From contig CM063257.1 of the NCBI GenBank assembly GCA_032158295.1, forward strand, positions 13,856,332 through 13,920,331: a stretch of 64,000 nt of DNA. The letters are read 5' to 3'. The notes under the pieces were generated by a model. It saw nothing but the letters and a program-made list of their open reading frames with translations. It had not been told where the DNA came from and did no database searches. Within the stretch, counting starts at the first letter, position 1. Every line of letters begins with the position of its first letter. Source of the DNA: Pycnopodia helianthoides. Its lineage: Eukaryota > Echinodermata > Asteroidea > Forcipulatida > Asteriidae. This document shows positions 11,371-22,689 of the stretch, in pieces. Both the position numbers and the translations under genes were made by a program.

Positions 11371-12246
11371 GGGATAATTTAATTATACATAAAGTTTAAC
11401 AGATAAGTTATATTTTATACATGTATGTCGTTGTACCAGAATACTTTGAACTACAAATTTATGCAGGTGTTTTACAATACTTAAATATTTCTTGCAAACA
11501 GTGGAAAATGTTTCCTTCAAATTTAGGGTCATAGATTGGTAAATACCTCTACAAATATTAGTGACCATAATAAAATTACTCGGTACTATTGAGGCTGAAA
11601 CTTCTACAGGTTAATTGTATTCGATACAGCTTCATTCACAGTGAACAGGGATTCATAGAATGACCCAAAACCAGAAGTACAGATCTCCTCACTTAAAACA
11701 TGTTCAAAGTAACATAACCAATACAACGTTTGCATAACAAGTTACCTTGGTCTACAACTTGTTAACCGCGTTTATTCTCGTAATGGCAAAGTTGCCACAC
11801 TGTATGAAAGCGAGAGGTACAAACAGTATTCCTTACATATTAATGAAATAATTGCATGGGGTTGTGTAAAGTTTGAACTGTGCGATGATACGCACAAAAG
11901 AAAGCAATTATATGTCAGCAATGCATTGGCTTTAACCTCCTCGATAACTATAATGCAGCCATGCAATGAAAGACAATTTTATATTTCCTCAAATGAAACC
12001 CAAATTCCCTGGGAAAATGATGTGGTTTGCTGAATCCCCATGGGACCCTTTACCTTGACCTAGCTAGGTTCAGTTCGTGTATCTGTCGGTATAACCTACA
12101 ACAAAGCTAGTCAATTTGTAATACAAACAGGAAAGGGAAACCGTGTAGAGTTTCAGTGGCAACTGGTGGTTATCAATTCCTTCTACAGAGAGATATCTAG
12201 GACTAAGTTGAAATCAGACCAATAACACCACTCAAAGGTTGTCTTT
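11371..12246. other. No feature recognised
   Basis: AT-rich sequence up to the left tip of the large transposon. I see no gene, RNA or clear repeat structure. Confidence 0.5.
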
Positions 12247-12745
12247 CCCACTGGGCATTTTACCCGATATTACCCGGGTTGTAACGAGTAATAACGGAAG
12301 TTATTACCGGGTAACATCATACCAGTGGGTAATAACGGGGAAATAGTAGACCAATCTTTCCCCGTTGCAACCCGTTATTACCCTATTTACCCAATATTAC
12401 CAGGGATATGCTGCCGATATTTCCGGCATTACCCCATTTACCCAATATTACCTGGTATAATGTAACTGATATTACCCCATTTCCCCAATATTACCAGGGA
12501 TAATGTAACCGATATTACCCCATTTACCCAATATTACCAGGTATAATGTAACCGATATTACCCCATTTACCCAATATTACCAGGGATAATGTAACCGATA
12601 TTACCCCATTTACCCAATATTACCAGGTATAATGTAACCGATATTTTCGGCATTGCCATGTTATTACCACTGGATGTTGATCCGTTTTTACCCACAGTAC
12701 CGATTGATATCTAAGACCATTATTACCTATATTACCTGTGGCATG
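12247..12745. repeat. Left subterminal repeats of the large transposon
   Basis: Roughly 60-bp units of the form CCCCATTTACCCAATATTACC, then AGGGATAATGTAACCGATATTA, are repeated about five times between 12,370 and 12,650. They are preceded by more varied TTACCCGG / GGTAATAACGG words in both orientations next to the tip. Confidence 0.75.
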
Positions 12746-12749
12746 TGCC

Positions 12750-13669
12750 CATGGTAATAACTAAACATACGTATCCGCCTGGCTATAACAAAGGAAACAC
12801 TGCACACATATATATTTTTTTAACCATATATTTACCAAACAAACTTATACTTTTAAAATATGGTCCAAAGAAAGAAAAAATTACATGTACATGACCTTGA
12901 ACTCACACACTAAACAGGCAAGTATGGTGGCGCATGCGTTCTGCTGATGTAACGCATAATGCGACAAGTTAGGACAGAGTGAATCTGGAATCATTGGCAG
13001 TACTAGCTGCGCAAACATATCGAATGTTACACACATGGGAACAGATATACAGTACAGTAGTCCATGTGACACCCAAAAAGTGTTAAAGACCAGCTAGCCG
13101 GTGCTTTATAAACCATTTATGACCGGTCATGTGATGGCTCTCGACCAATCAGTATTTATGATTATTTAATTATTTCACAGAGGTCCTTCTCTCAATTTTA
13201 AAATGCATTCTGTACATGTATCCAAATTACAAACTGTCAAATAAACCCCCAAGGGAAACTGACTAGGTTCAATTTTGGTGATTTTAAAGTTGAACAAAGA
13301 ATTGACTGGGGCGGGAAACTGACTAGGTTCAATTTTTGTAAATTACAAACTCTAAATAACACGAACAAGTTTCAAGTTTCCTTAAAATCCAACTGAATGT
13401 GCCTCTTGTACATGTACAGGGTGCCCCACAGTCAAAAACCAATTAATAAAGGTACAGATGTATTGCATGCAAGTTTTGGAATATTTTAAAATCACCTCTT
13501 AAAGTCAGATAATCAATCTACCATATAAACTTGATTTCGTTCAAATCGAAGCACTGGAACGGACGCTATGCTTCGTATACAATGTAAACAGTGTTTATAC
13601 GTATGCCAGCGAAGAGCAAAACGTAATATTGTGAATTTAGGACTATGAATTTCATGACACTGGAAAGCC
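12750..13669. other. Transposon interior, no gene recognised
   Basis: Downstream of the terminal exon of gene B. A short near-duplication (GGGAAACTGACTAGGTTCAATTTT, near 13255 and 13315) is visible; otherwise nothing is recognisable. Confidence 0.4.
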
Positions 13670-16400
13670 TCACTCATTCACTGTCGCTGGCATCCGCAGC
13701 CTGAAGATTGGCACCTGCCGCTGCATCTGCCGCTGCATCTGCCTTGCGGCCTTTTTCCTCCTGTCTTTTTTTCTCATTGCTTCCAGGGATTTTTGTTTGC
13801 GAATTTCAAATTTCGACCCACCCTTTGTTACTGATGCTGTCTTGATGAGTGAGGCAAGCTTGCTATGCAATGTAGGCTTTATTTTGTTCTTTCCTCGGTG
13901 TCTCTCCACCATATCTGAAATCATTAAAGAAACGTACGTGGAGACAAATTTATACAGAGATTAATTTCTGTATACATATATGTATACAGGAGAGCAGTAA
14001 AACCAAGCTGATTTAAAAATGTACATGTACCTGTACAAGTGTACACATCAGGTACATACATCAATTTATTGCTATCTATGTGAGGACCTTCCTTTGTCCC
14101 TCTAACTTAACACTCTCCATAGACTTAGCGCATGAAAAAATGTGAGGACACAAAAATACAAAGGATTCCAATGTGAGGACAGCATTGTCCCTTTTGTATT
14201 CCTTTGTTTCCGCTGTTCCCTGATGATAAAATTGCAAAGCATAGTCAACTGCGGATAAGTCGGATCCAACAGCACCGACCGTTTTTTTTTTCAGACGAGT
14301 AATAATCTGACTTGTCCTAAGATGATGATATGCATTTCCTTGGGTAGTAAATATTCACTGCTGTATAAGAGTGAAGTCCATAAGAGCTGTAAAAAAAGGT
14401 AATTTTGATAAATCATAAATATATTTTTAAAAATTGTCAATGCTTAGTTCTTCAGCGATATTATGTTTCTGATGCAATTTGTTTGTGTTTGTAACCTACC
14501 CACGTTCGACGTTTTTTGCCTTGGTCTTGAAAGGGCACTTGACAGCTTCACTGTATACAAAACAAAAATAAATAAGATACATGGAGTAATTACAGGGTGC
14601 CCACAGAAATCTGAAAACCAAATTCCAGGACTTTCCATGACTACAATATGAATTTCCATGACATTTAACGCCAATTGCATACAATTTGTCAGCTTTTAAA
14701 TGTTTAAATTAAATGGACTCTTCTATAGCCACAACTAACTGACAAGAATATATAGCCCTGTAAATCTGTCAATATTATGTTATCACATCAAAAGCGGTTG
14801 TCAAAAAGAACCGTAGCATATATGATCTTGATTTTCATGACTTTTCCATTACTCAAATTCTCAATTTTCCATGACTTTCGTTTTCCCCCAATTTTCCACG
14901 ACTCTTGTGATAACTTTTTTTCAAGGATTTTCCATGACTTTGGGAATCCAGAATTATACTTAAATTACAACTGACCATGACATAACTTTATGAGTAACTA
15001 AACTGAAAATCCTGCATACCTGTGGGTGCTCCAGCCAAAGACCTGGGTCTGGGGATGGCTTCCTCAGCGTCTAGTATTGCCAGGCTGGCATTGCTGGCAT
15101 CTTTGGGTGGTGGCTTGTAAACAGGCTCCTTCCCGATTCTCCTCTTCTTTTGCGGCACTTCTCCTGTCTTGCCCATCTGCTTTTTTGGCACTCTCTTTGA
15201 TAAGCCTGTGTCAAGTTCCAAATATTTAATTTTCAAATGAGAATTATTTGTGAATGCAATACATGTAAATTTATAGTATATAGAAGCAACCTTTTGATAT
15301 TTGGTTTGACACGTCAGAAAGTACACTAGTATTATGATAAAATTAAATGAAAACATTGCTAATATATTCCACCCACAATCTACGGCGCGACAAGAAACAG
15401 CAACAACAAGGCACACACAAGTCTGCTCGGCAAAACAAGACCCAAACTTCACCAATAGAGGTTGTCGTTTTATATTAGTGCACCATAGGGTCATCGGATA
15501 GCGGTCTTGCTCATGCTATGTACGCGCACAAGATATAAATGCGGGAGCAATCTGTGTAGGAGAGTTTAAAACAAGATTATTTCTCCGAACTACATGTATA
15601 TTTGTAAATATTACAGCTCTACTTTCTGGTTCTCAATTTTTGAGTTGAAATGCCTAAAGGAGTTTTTGAAAAACAAATAAATAAGTTTGATCTCCTCTCC
15701 AATAATCGCGGAAATTCAAACACTGATATTAATTACAACAGACAGTTGTGCGCGTGAATATCATTGCCAATTTTAATGCCTCAGTGCCACCAAAAATTCT
15801 CCTGATATGACCGCTTCCAACAGTAAAATTCTCAAATTGTCTAGGGCTTACTCTTTGACTGGATGGTGTCAAGCTCTTCAGAATTAGACGAGTACTCGTC
15901 AGAATCAGAGCTCCAATTATGGTCGCTGTCCGCGTTGTCCTCTTCAGCTAACCGCATTGGCCTAGCGCGTACACGACATGGTCGCTGTGCATCCTTTTGA
16001 GGAGCATCTGATGAAGATGAGGCATCAAGGCGTTCTCTGAGGAGGGACTGGCCGACATCATAGTCAGTTATTGCTAAGCAACAAATTATAATTGAAAGTA
16101 ACATGAAAAAAATTGGCATTCCAAATTTGAGAAAAGTTTTGTAACAATGATATAAAAAAAACATACCTTGGCTTACTACAACAGTAACCTTGAGCCATTC
16201 AGCAATATTAGAACTGGGAGGCTTTGCACAGGTTTCCTTGAGACGAGTGTACTCTGGCGCCTTGACCGTCCCTTTAACTGGGAACCAGGCACGTTGGCAG
16301 TCTTCACCATGCCTCTTTCGGACCCAGCGGAACGGGATGAGGTCATACGTTGCATCTCGCAGGTACTTGACAAGCGTCCAGCTCTCGTCGGGATTACAGC
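13670..16400 (-). CDS. Gene B: five-exon accessory gene of the transposon (DUF4806-type protein?)
   Basis: Minus-strand exons 16400-16167, 16073-15852, 15205-15020, 14550-14500 and 13914-13670 each have AG before and GT after (stop in the last). All junctions are phase 1, giving 311 residues without a stop; the first exon with the start codon is not found. The N-terminal part has spaced aromatics (SWTLVKYL, LIPFRWV, RAWFPV), then DYDVGQSLLRERL and a Ser/Asp-rich stretch. A Lys-rich linker (KKRRIGKEP) follows, and the C-terminus is basic and coiled-coil-like. From memory, this order resembles animal proteins that carry DUF4806 and accompany EnSpm-like elements; I hold that loosely. It follows the transposase on the same strand, as a second transposon gene would. 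Intact phases argue that it is, or recently was, expressed. Confidence 0.55.
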
Positions 16401-16810
16401 CTGCCAAAAAGGACATTAACCAAAAAACGATAAACATTTACTAAAAACGGCCCCACTCAAGACTTTTGGAAAGGAAACATCCAATTTCACACTTGCAAGT
16501 AATTTAAAATGATACAGATACACATTGTGCCTTAATGTTCAACATATGTACATGTGTATAATCCATCAAAAATGTGCAAACGCACCGTTAAATTAGTGTT
16601 AGCCCACAAACATTTTAGCCGTCCCTTGTTTAAGCGCACACTTCAAAAATGTGGGAGTTAAGTGAATAAAAGAGCAGAACATTCTTTAACAAACCTGTAT
16701 ATCATTTGACCCTCCATGTTTATGCATTTAGCCTCAAAACAAAAGAGACTACATGTATTTTGAAGAATTGAAGGCAGTTGGAGTCAAGAGTCAATCCAGT
16801 CGATATCCAG

Positions 16811-18226
16811 CTAAGTGTTCTGTGCGAAAGCAGAGCAGTGATTAAGAACCATAAACAACACTCGGTTGACCCCAGGAACTGTGTGTTTCCATACTTTGGC
16901 AACTATCTTGGTGTCACCCATGTCTGTTGGGAATGAGAGGAACAAGTTCCCATTGGGGCACTCAAGGAATCCCACCAAGGTGGTGTCCACTGGGGCAGCG
17001 ACAGCAGGCCGTAACCGTGTGTATCGACGGTAGATGTAGGTGCCATCATCAGCCTTCTCAGCGAGTTCAATCATTTCCCCAGTAGCAGTCAGATATACAT
17101 TGTTCGGGGCTGTTACGCAAAGTTTTTCCTGTTTCCAGGTATTTGATTTGATGGGGTTTTCCCTGAGCCGCTTAGCCAGCTGCACGAGAGGCTTGTGACC
17201 AGGCCTAACCTTCTTTTTCAGCTGGCCGAGAAAGTTTTCAAACTTAAAAGCTGAACAGTTTTCCAAACTTCCATGCTTCTCAGCGACGTCTCCCAAATGT
17301 AGGAGATGGTGTACATTGTATACAACAAAAGTATCGCCGTAGAGCCTAAAAGCTTTCTTTACAAACAGAGTTAACAACTCCCTCGCATAATCTATCTGCA
17401 GATGAGCTGTCCTCTTACTCACTAAAAGACCGATGGCCACTGACAAGAGAAGAAAATGATTGTAGTAGGTAGGCCTCAGGACACCTTTGAAGGCAACCGG
17501 GCCAGTGTACAGCAGAAGTGTCCTGTATTCAGTAGCCTTATATCTACTGATCTTTTCCAATGACCTTGGTTTGCGGGCAAAGTTGAATGGCATTGTCACC
17601 TTCATCCTCATTAATTTCCTGTTAATGTCAGCCACTGCAACCTGGTCTAGATGAAAGGCTGTCCGATTAAATTGCCTGTTCATCCAGAAATCTGTAAGCC
17701 GCTTAACCACACCAAGACAGACCATGTGCATGTAATTCAATGCAAACCCATGTATCATGTCAAAGCCTGGAATGTTCAGCCATGGGCTGTCGATGCAGCA
17801 AGAATTATGATGGTCAGTGTAGTCTTTCCTGCGGAATGTGTCGTCACTTTGCAGGTCAAAATTCTCAGTCCTGTAGAACACCATCCTACCATCCACCTTG
17901 ATTGCTTTGGCTCGGCAGCGCTCACAAGAATGTCCAGCCATGTGTCCCATGATGCTTTTCATGAAGGCCCGGGCTGGTGCATCGCATACTATACACATTA
18001 GACACACTTGGTGGTGGTTGCCCCTGTAAACGAAGCCATTGCTGAGTAGACTAGACAACTCATCGACGCACTGGTGCACATATGACACACAGCTTGGCTT
18101 GCCACCCATTGTTGCACATAATGGAAAGATTTTGTTCAGTGACTGGTCATTCTCTACAGACACCAGTACTGGCCACGAGTTAACGTTTGACGAATCAAAA
18201 ATCAGTACACCATCGACCCCAATCAT
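16811..18226 (-). pseudogene. Gene A, 3' part: TNP2-like transposase catalytic region
   Basis: This is an open frame of about 471 codons. Near its start is VDGVLIFDSSN, matching the (V/I)DG..LF.SS strand that holds the first catalytic aspartate in TNP2/Transposase_21-type enzymes. A CxxC (CLMCIVC) and HSCERC pair follow as a likely zinc-binding insertion, then a long helical region (YRTLLLYTGPVAFKG, YNVHHLLHLGD, CSAFKFENFLGQLKKKVR) typical of the animal branch. Its product would cut and paste the host transposon. The ATG used here is not the real start: the frame continues upstream, but the nested element at 18227-21454 splits it. With that insertion and frame breaks upstream, the gene is probably dead in this copy. 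The family call is by motif reading only. Confidence 0.6.
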
Positions 18227-18239
18227 CCCTTACAAAAAT

Positions 18240-19310
18240 TTCCTGTGGTAATTCTTGTTTTCCTGTGGTAAATCCTGTGGTACCTGATGTTACCACACAA
18301 AATACCACAGGAGTATTAAGTACCACAGGAACTTGTGTGGTAATGTCAACGGGCTGGCTGTGGTAAGTTGACTTTTCCTGTGGTACCTGATGTTACCACA
18401 CAAAATACCACAGGAATATAAGTACCACAGGAACTGTTGAGATAATATCTCTAGACTCGTGTGGTAATGTCAACGGCTGGCTGTGGTAAGTTGGTAATTC
18501 CTGTGGTACCTGATGATACCACACAAAATACCACAGGAGTATTCAGTACCACAGGAACTTGTGTGGTAATGTCAACGGGCTGGCTGTGGTAAGTTGACTT
18601 TTCCTGTGGTACCTGATGTTACCACACAAAATACCACAGGAATATAAGTACCACAGGAACTGTTGAGATAATATCTCTAGACTCGTGTGGTAATGTCAAC
18701 GGCTGGCTGTGGTAAGTTGGTAATTCCTGTGGTACCTGATGATACCACACAAAATACCACAGGAGTATTCAGTACCACAGGAACTTGTGTGGTAATGTCA
18801 TCGGGCTGGCTGTGGTACCTAATGTACCACACAAAATACCACAGGAATGTAAGTACCATAGGAACTCTTTAGTTAATATCTGTAGACTCGTGTGGTAATG
18901 TCAATGGCTGGCTGTGTTAGTTCGTATTTCCTGTGGTACCTGATGTTACCACACAAAATACCACAGGAATATAAGTACCTCAGGAACTCTTTAGGTAATA
19001 TCTCTAGACTCGTGTGGTAATGTCAATGGCTGGCTAATGTAGTAAGTTCGTATTTCCTGTGGTACCTGATGATACCACACAAAATACCACAGGAATATTA
19101 AGTACCACAGGAACTCGTGTGGTAGTGTCAACAGCTGGCTGTGGTAAGTTGATATTTCCTGTGGTACCTGATGTTACCACACAAAATACCACATGAATAT
19201 AAAGTACCACAGGAATTCTCTGGAGTATAATATCAAGACTCGTCGGGTTATGTCAAAGACTAGCTGTGATATCCTGTACCTTGTGTGTGGTAATCCTGTG
19301 GTAACTGGCC
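18240..19310. repeat. Left subterminal repeats of the nested element (CCTGTGGTA units)
   Basis: CCTGTGGTACCTGATG.TACCACACAAAATACCACAGGAATA recurs in about eight or nine units of roughly 120 bp. A shorter word, TTCCTGTGGTA, appears in both orientations. Some units also share AGATAATATCTCTAGACTCGTG. This is typical of subterminal transposase-binding arrays. Confidence 0.8.
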
Positions 19311-20884
19311 TGTGGTTTTTATTGTATCACTTTACTGTAATACTCTAATCACTTTGTAATATTCCTGTATTTGATGTTGCACCATTCTTTACTGAGTCAC
19401 TGGGGTTTCACTACTCCAAACTTTAAAAAAAACAGTTTTCAATCATGGTTTTAATACAGACCAATTTGTGCTGAGGAGTTATGCATACTATAAAAACAAA
19501 GCAATTTGAGTGAAAGAACAAATACTCAAAAAAATTATTCTACACATGTACCGTACATAGTAATAATTAGGCAGTCACAGTATAGATTGCATAACCAAAG
19601 AAGGAAAAGGACTGCGCACGTTTATTTAAGATAAAAATATAACATAGTGCTGCCGCTTGAGGGCGCTATACGATCTTTGATCAGCACCCAGACTTCGCGT
19701 ATGTAAAATGAACACCTTTGTGGTTAGAGCCCCTTCTCTTACATGATGAGTCATTAGTTTGAAATGAAAACTCAACAGTTCCAGCCGACGGTTGAAATGT
19801 AGCTAAGTAGTCTGACTTGTTGTGTTGATGTTTTATTTTTAGTGCAAATTATTAAAGCTTCCCATTTTAAAGTGGAAGGTTTTTGCAGTGCTATTTAATT
19901 ATACAAGCTGAGTGTGAAACTGACATGCTGATCAGATGTGAATTAAACAGTAACACTCGAAAACAAGAAGGAATCATCGATCAGATCGGGATGTTGTGCT
20001 TGCCTTGTGAAGTTGTGTCATCAGCATGCAGAACTATTGCACCAAAGCATGATATTTGGTAAGTGTTTTGTTGAAAACAGGATTTTAAGTATATTTTTCT
20101 TGTAGAAGTGCACATGTAAACGTACTACTATTACTAAGTTTTGGTATGTCAGGTTGGCACATGGTTGGTTGTAGTTTTCTAGTCTACCAACATGGCAACA
20201 AATACCAGTGAGTGTTATTTTTTCTTTTATGGAAGAGCCTGGCCTGGGTCGATCATAGGGGTAGTGCAATCATCTAAAACCCCTTAACTTAACTGATTAG
20301 TGCAACATTTATCATTTTTGATTGTTATACTTAAGTAGTATGACTTGGTTTAATTAAGCTTAACACTACAGTTGGCTCTTTAAAATTTAATTATATTCAA
20401 TATAAACTTCCATAGTCACACTCACATGGCGGTTTGGGCTTGGCACTGGTCAGTTATGCTGTCATGCATTATCAATTGCATGTCCTATCGCAGACCGCAG
20501 AGTTGTGCAAACCATGTAGTTCTGGCAATTTTTTTTTATTTTTCTTACACAAATTTTCGATTTTGTTTTTCTTTTACAGTTCTTTGTGCTTCTCTCCCTG
20601 AGGAAGGTGACTAAATCATCATTACCATCAACAGAAACGTAGAAATGGAGCATGGTGGCATTTCTCACAGGATCAGCATTGGGTTTGGGCTACTTGCCCA
20701 AGGCCAAGACAAATATTCCAAAAAGAGATTAATCCTGTGGTGTTGCAATTTCCAAGACTTACTGTCGATTACAATAAAACTATGTTTTTTCCTAAGTTTA
20801 AAACGTAAATGAAACTGCAGTACAATTGCACTTATATTGAAGTAAAATGAGTCTAAAAACAACATTTTTTAACTGCCGTGTGGT
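19311..20884. other. Core of the nested element, no gene recognised
   Basis: AT-rich, with only short frames and no transposase motifs. Several frames of 60-80 codons are not convincing. Confidence 0.5.
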
Positions 20885-21454
20885 TATTCTTTGTTAAGTG
20901 GTGTGTGGTATTCCTGTGGCAACGGCAACAGGCATGTAGTGTTCCTGTGGTAACAGGCGTGTAGTATTCCTGTGGTAACAGCGCGTGTGGTATTCCTGTG
21001 GTAACTGGCGTGTGGTATTCCTGTGGTAACAGGCGTGTGGTATTCCTGTGGTAATTGGCGTGTGGTATTCCTGTGGTAACTGATGTGTGGTAATCATGTG
21101 GTACCTGGCTGTGGTATTCCTGTGGTAACTGGCGTGTGGTATTCCTGTGGTAACAGGCGTGTGGTATTCCTGTGGTAACTGGCGTGTGGTATTCCTGTGG
21201 TAACTGATGTGTGGTAATCATGTGGTACCTGGCTGTGGTAATCCTGTGGTAACATTACGTGTGGTATTCATGTGGTAACTGGCGTGTGGTAACTGGTGTG
21301 TGGTAACTGGCGTGTGGTAACTGGTGTGTGGTAACTGTCCTGTGGTATGTCCCAAAAAACCACAGGAATACCACAGGGATTTTTGTGTGGTAAATTGTGT
21401 GGTAATTTGTGTGGTAACTTTATGTGGTAATACCACAGGAAATTTTTGTAAGTG
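20885..21454. repeat. Right subterminal repeats of the nested element
   Basis: GTGTGGTATTCCTGTGGTAAC and shortened forms (GTGTGGTAACTGGC) are repeated about twenty times, ending in the inverted tip. The repeat word is the same as on the left side, mostly in one orientation. Confidence 0.8.
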
Positions 21455-22490
21455 ATAAGTTTGATCTCTTCATCAAGACGAAGTGGGCAAACCAAATAGT
21501 CCAGAGCACGTGTTAACTGGTCATCAATGCCAAACCAGTGGTACTCTACACCAAAGTAGGATGGATTTATGTTAACAGAGCCTGGTGTGCAAAGTAGAGT
21601 GCGCGGATCCTTTGGCAAACCCTGGACACCAGCACGGTTGAAAAGCCCAAGTAGGTACTGCTGCTCAGTCCGTGAAAGTGATTTTCTCCCAAACAATTCA
21701 CGCAATGACCTCTTGAAGAACTCGGCCTCAATCGCTGCTTCTTCAACATCAACCTCCTTGACATACACAACACGATTGTCATCAGCCTCTTCATCAGAAC
21801 TGCCGTCGTGTGTATTGTAACCAGGGCTCGCGGACCAGGAGTGTCGTAACCAGGGCTCGCGGGACCGGGAGTGTCGTAACCAGGGCTCTCGGGACCGGGA
21901 GTGTCGTAACCAGGGCTCTCGGGACCGGGAGTGTCGTAACCAGGGCTCTGGGGACCGGGAGTGTCGTAACCAGGGCTCGCAGGACCGGAAGTGTCGTAAC
22001 CAGGGCTCTCGGGACCGGGAGTGTCGTAACCAGGGCTCGCAGGACCGGGAGTGTCGTAACCAGGGCTCTCGGGACCGGGAGTGTCGTAACCAGGGCTCTC
22101 GGGACCGGGAGTGTCGTAACCAGGGCTCTCGGGACCGGGAGTGTCGTAACCAGGGCTCGCAGGACTGGTAGTGTCGTAACCAGGGCTCGCAGGACCGGGA
22201 GTGTCGTAACCAGGGCTCGCAGGACCGGGAGTGTCGTAACCAGGGCTCTCGGGACCGGGAGTGTCGTAACCAGGGCTCTCGGGACCGGGAGTGTCGTAAC
22301 CAGGGCTCGCAGGACCGGGAGTGTCGTAACCAGGGCTCGCAGGACCGGGAGTGTCTCCATCAACCTCCACATGTACGGCATGATCAGTACTGCCCTCTTC
22401 ATCAGAAGTGCCATCACTTGAATCAGGGTTTACTGGACTGGATACACCATTTACAGGATTTGAGGGGCCGGGAGCACTAGTTCCAGGGCA
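21455..22490 (-). pseudogene. Gene A, middle part: repeat-rich N-terminal region of the transposase
   Basis: Reading leftward, one frame starts with Asp/Ser/Glu-rich sequence (SDGTSDEEGSTD) and enters about 18 copies of a 10-residue unit (TPGPASPGYD or TPGPESPGYD). The last unit is one base short (GGGACCGGGA becomes GGACCAGGA near 21825-21835), which shifts the frame. The next frame resumes with the same acidic style (HDGSSDEEADD) and a conserved-looking stretch (RSLRELFGRKSLSRTEQQYL) up to the nested insertion at RLDEEIKL. The similar wording on both sides shows one original gene. The shift is a real inactivation or a base-calling error in the repeat. Confidence 0.55.
21812..22360. repeat. 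30-bp coding minisatellite
   Basis: About 18 units of GTGTCGTAACCAGGGCTC followed by [GC or TC][G/A]GGACCGGGA. The period is ten codons, so the array keeps frame on the minus strand and encodes Pro/Gly/Ser/Tyr decapeptides. Units vary mainly at one Ala/Glu/Gln codon. Confidence 0.9.
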
Positions 22491-22671
22491 TCAGCACAGA
22501 TTGGCCTTCTCCTCACTTCTTCTAGGACAGAAACAATTCTCAGTGCATCTCTTTTATTCTTGGCCCATTTTGCTTTCTGTTCACGCCGCTTTTCCTTCCG
22601 GATATATTCGTCCTCATCCATTACAGCTTCTTTTCGAATTGGTCTATGCTTAAGTTGGTGTGTCACCCTGA
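22451..22671 (-). CDS. Gene A, upstream exon: basic coiled-coil segment
   Basis: It is preceded by TTTTCAG on the minus strand, so it starts like an internal exon. It encodes about 70 residues, Lys/Arg/Glu-rich (RKEKRREQKAKWAKNKRD), probably a DNA-contacting or coiled-coil stretch. Its frame differs by one from the repeat region that follows and ends at a TAA near 22451. Either a short unseen intron or a one-base loss near 22,490 links the two. No family is recognised on its own. Confidence 0.35.
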
Positions 22672-22689
22672 AAATTTTTTTTTTTTTTT

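Larger units (their letters stand above)
18227..21454. mobile_element. Nested 3.2-kb CACTA-like element inserted in the transposase gene
   Basis: The ends are inverted repeats: CCCTTACAAAAATTTCC at the left and GGAAATTTTTGTAAGTG at the right. The outermost bases differ by one (CCCTT against CACTT), so the right end starts CACTT as in CACTA elements. AT at 18225-18226 and 21455-21456 is a target duplication. Both ends are packed with CCTGTGGTA and its complement. The core has no recognisable transposase, so this looks non-autonomous, mobilised by an element elsewhere. Removing it plus one AT rejoins the transposase frame exactly. Confidence 0.7.

Noticed and set aside
14988..15494. A 168-codon single-exon gene on the minus strand
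   Set aside because: Only the part 15205-15020 has coding character; it is bounded by CACAG and GTATGC and fits as an exon of gene B. The rest is intron read-through.
18227..21454. The nested insert as a spliceosomal intron
   Set aside because: No GT donor or proper acceptor fits the junction, while inverted tips, an AT duplication and subterminal repeats fit a transposon.
21812..22360. CRISPR-like array
   Set aside because: The units are contiguous with no unique spacers, and the DNA is eukaryotic. The same holds for 37677-38190.
21794..22421. Alternative long frames over the 30-bp repeat (Leu/Arg/Val repeats, both strands)
   Set aside because: Shadows of the TPGPxSPGYD frame, which alone continues into non-repeat transposase sequence.
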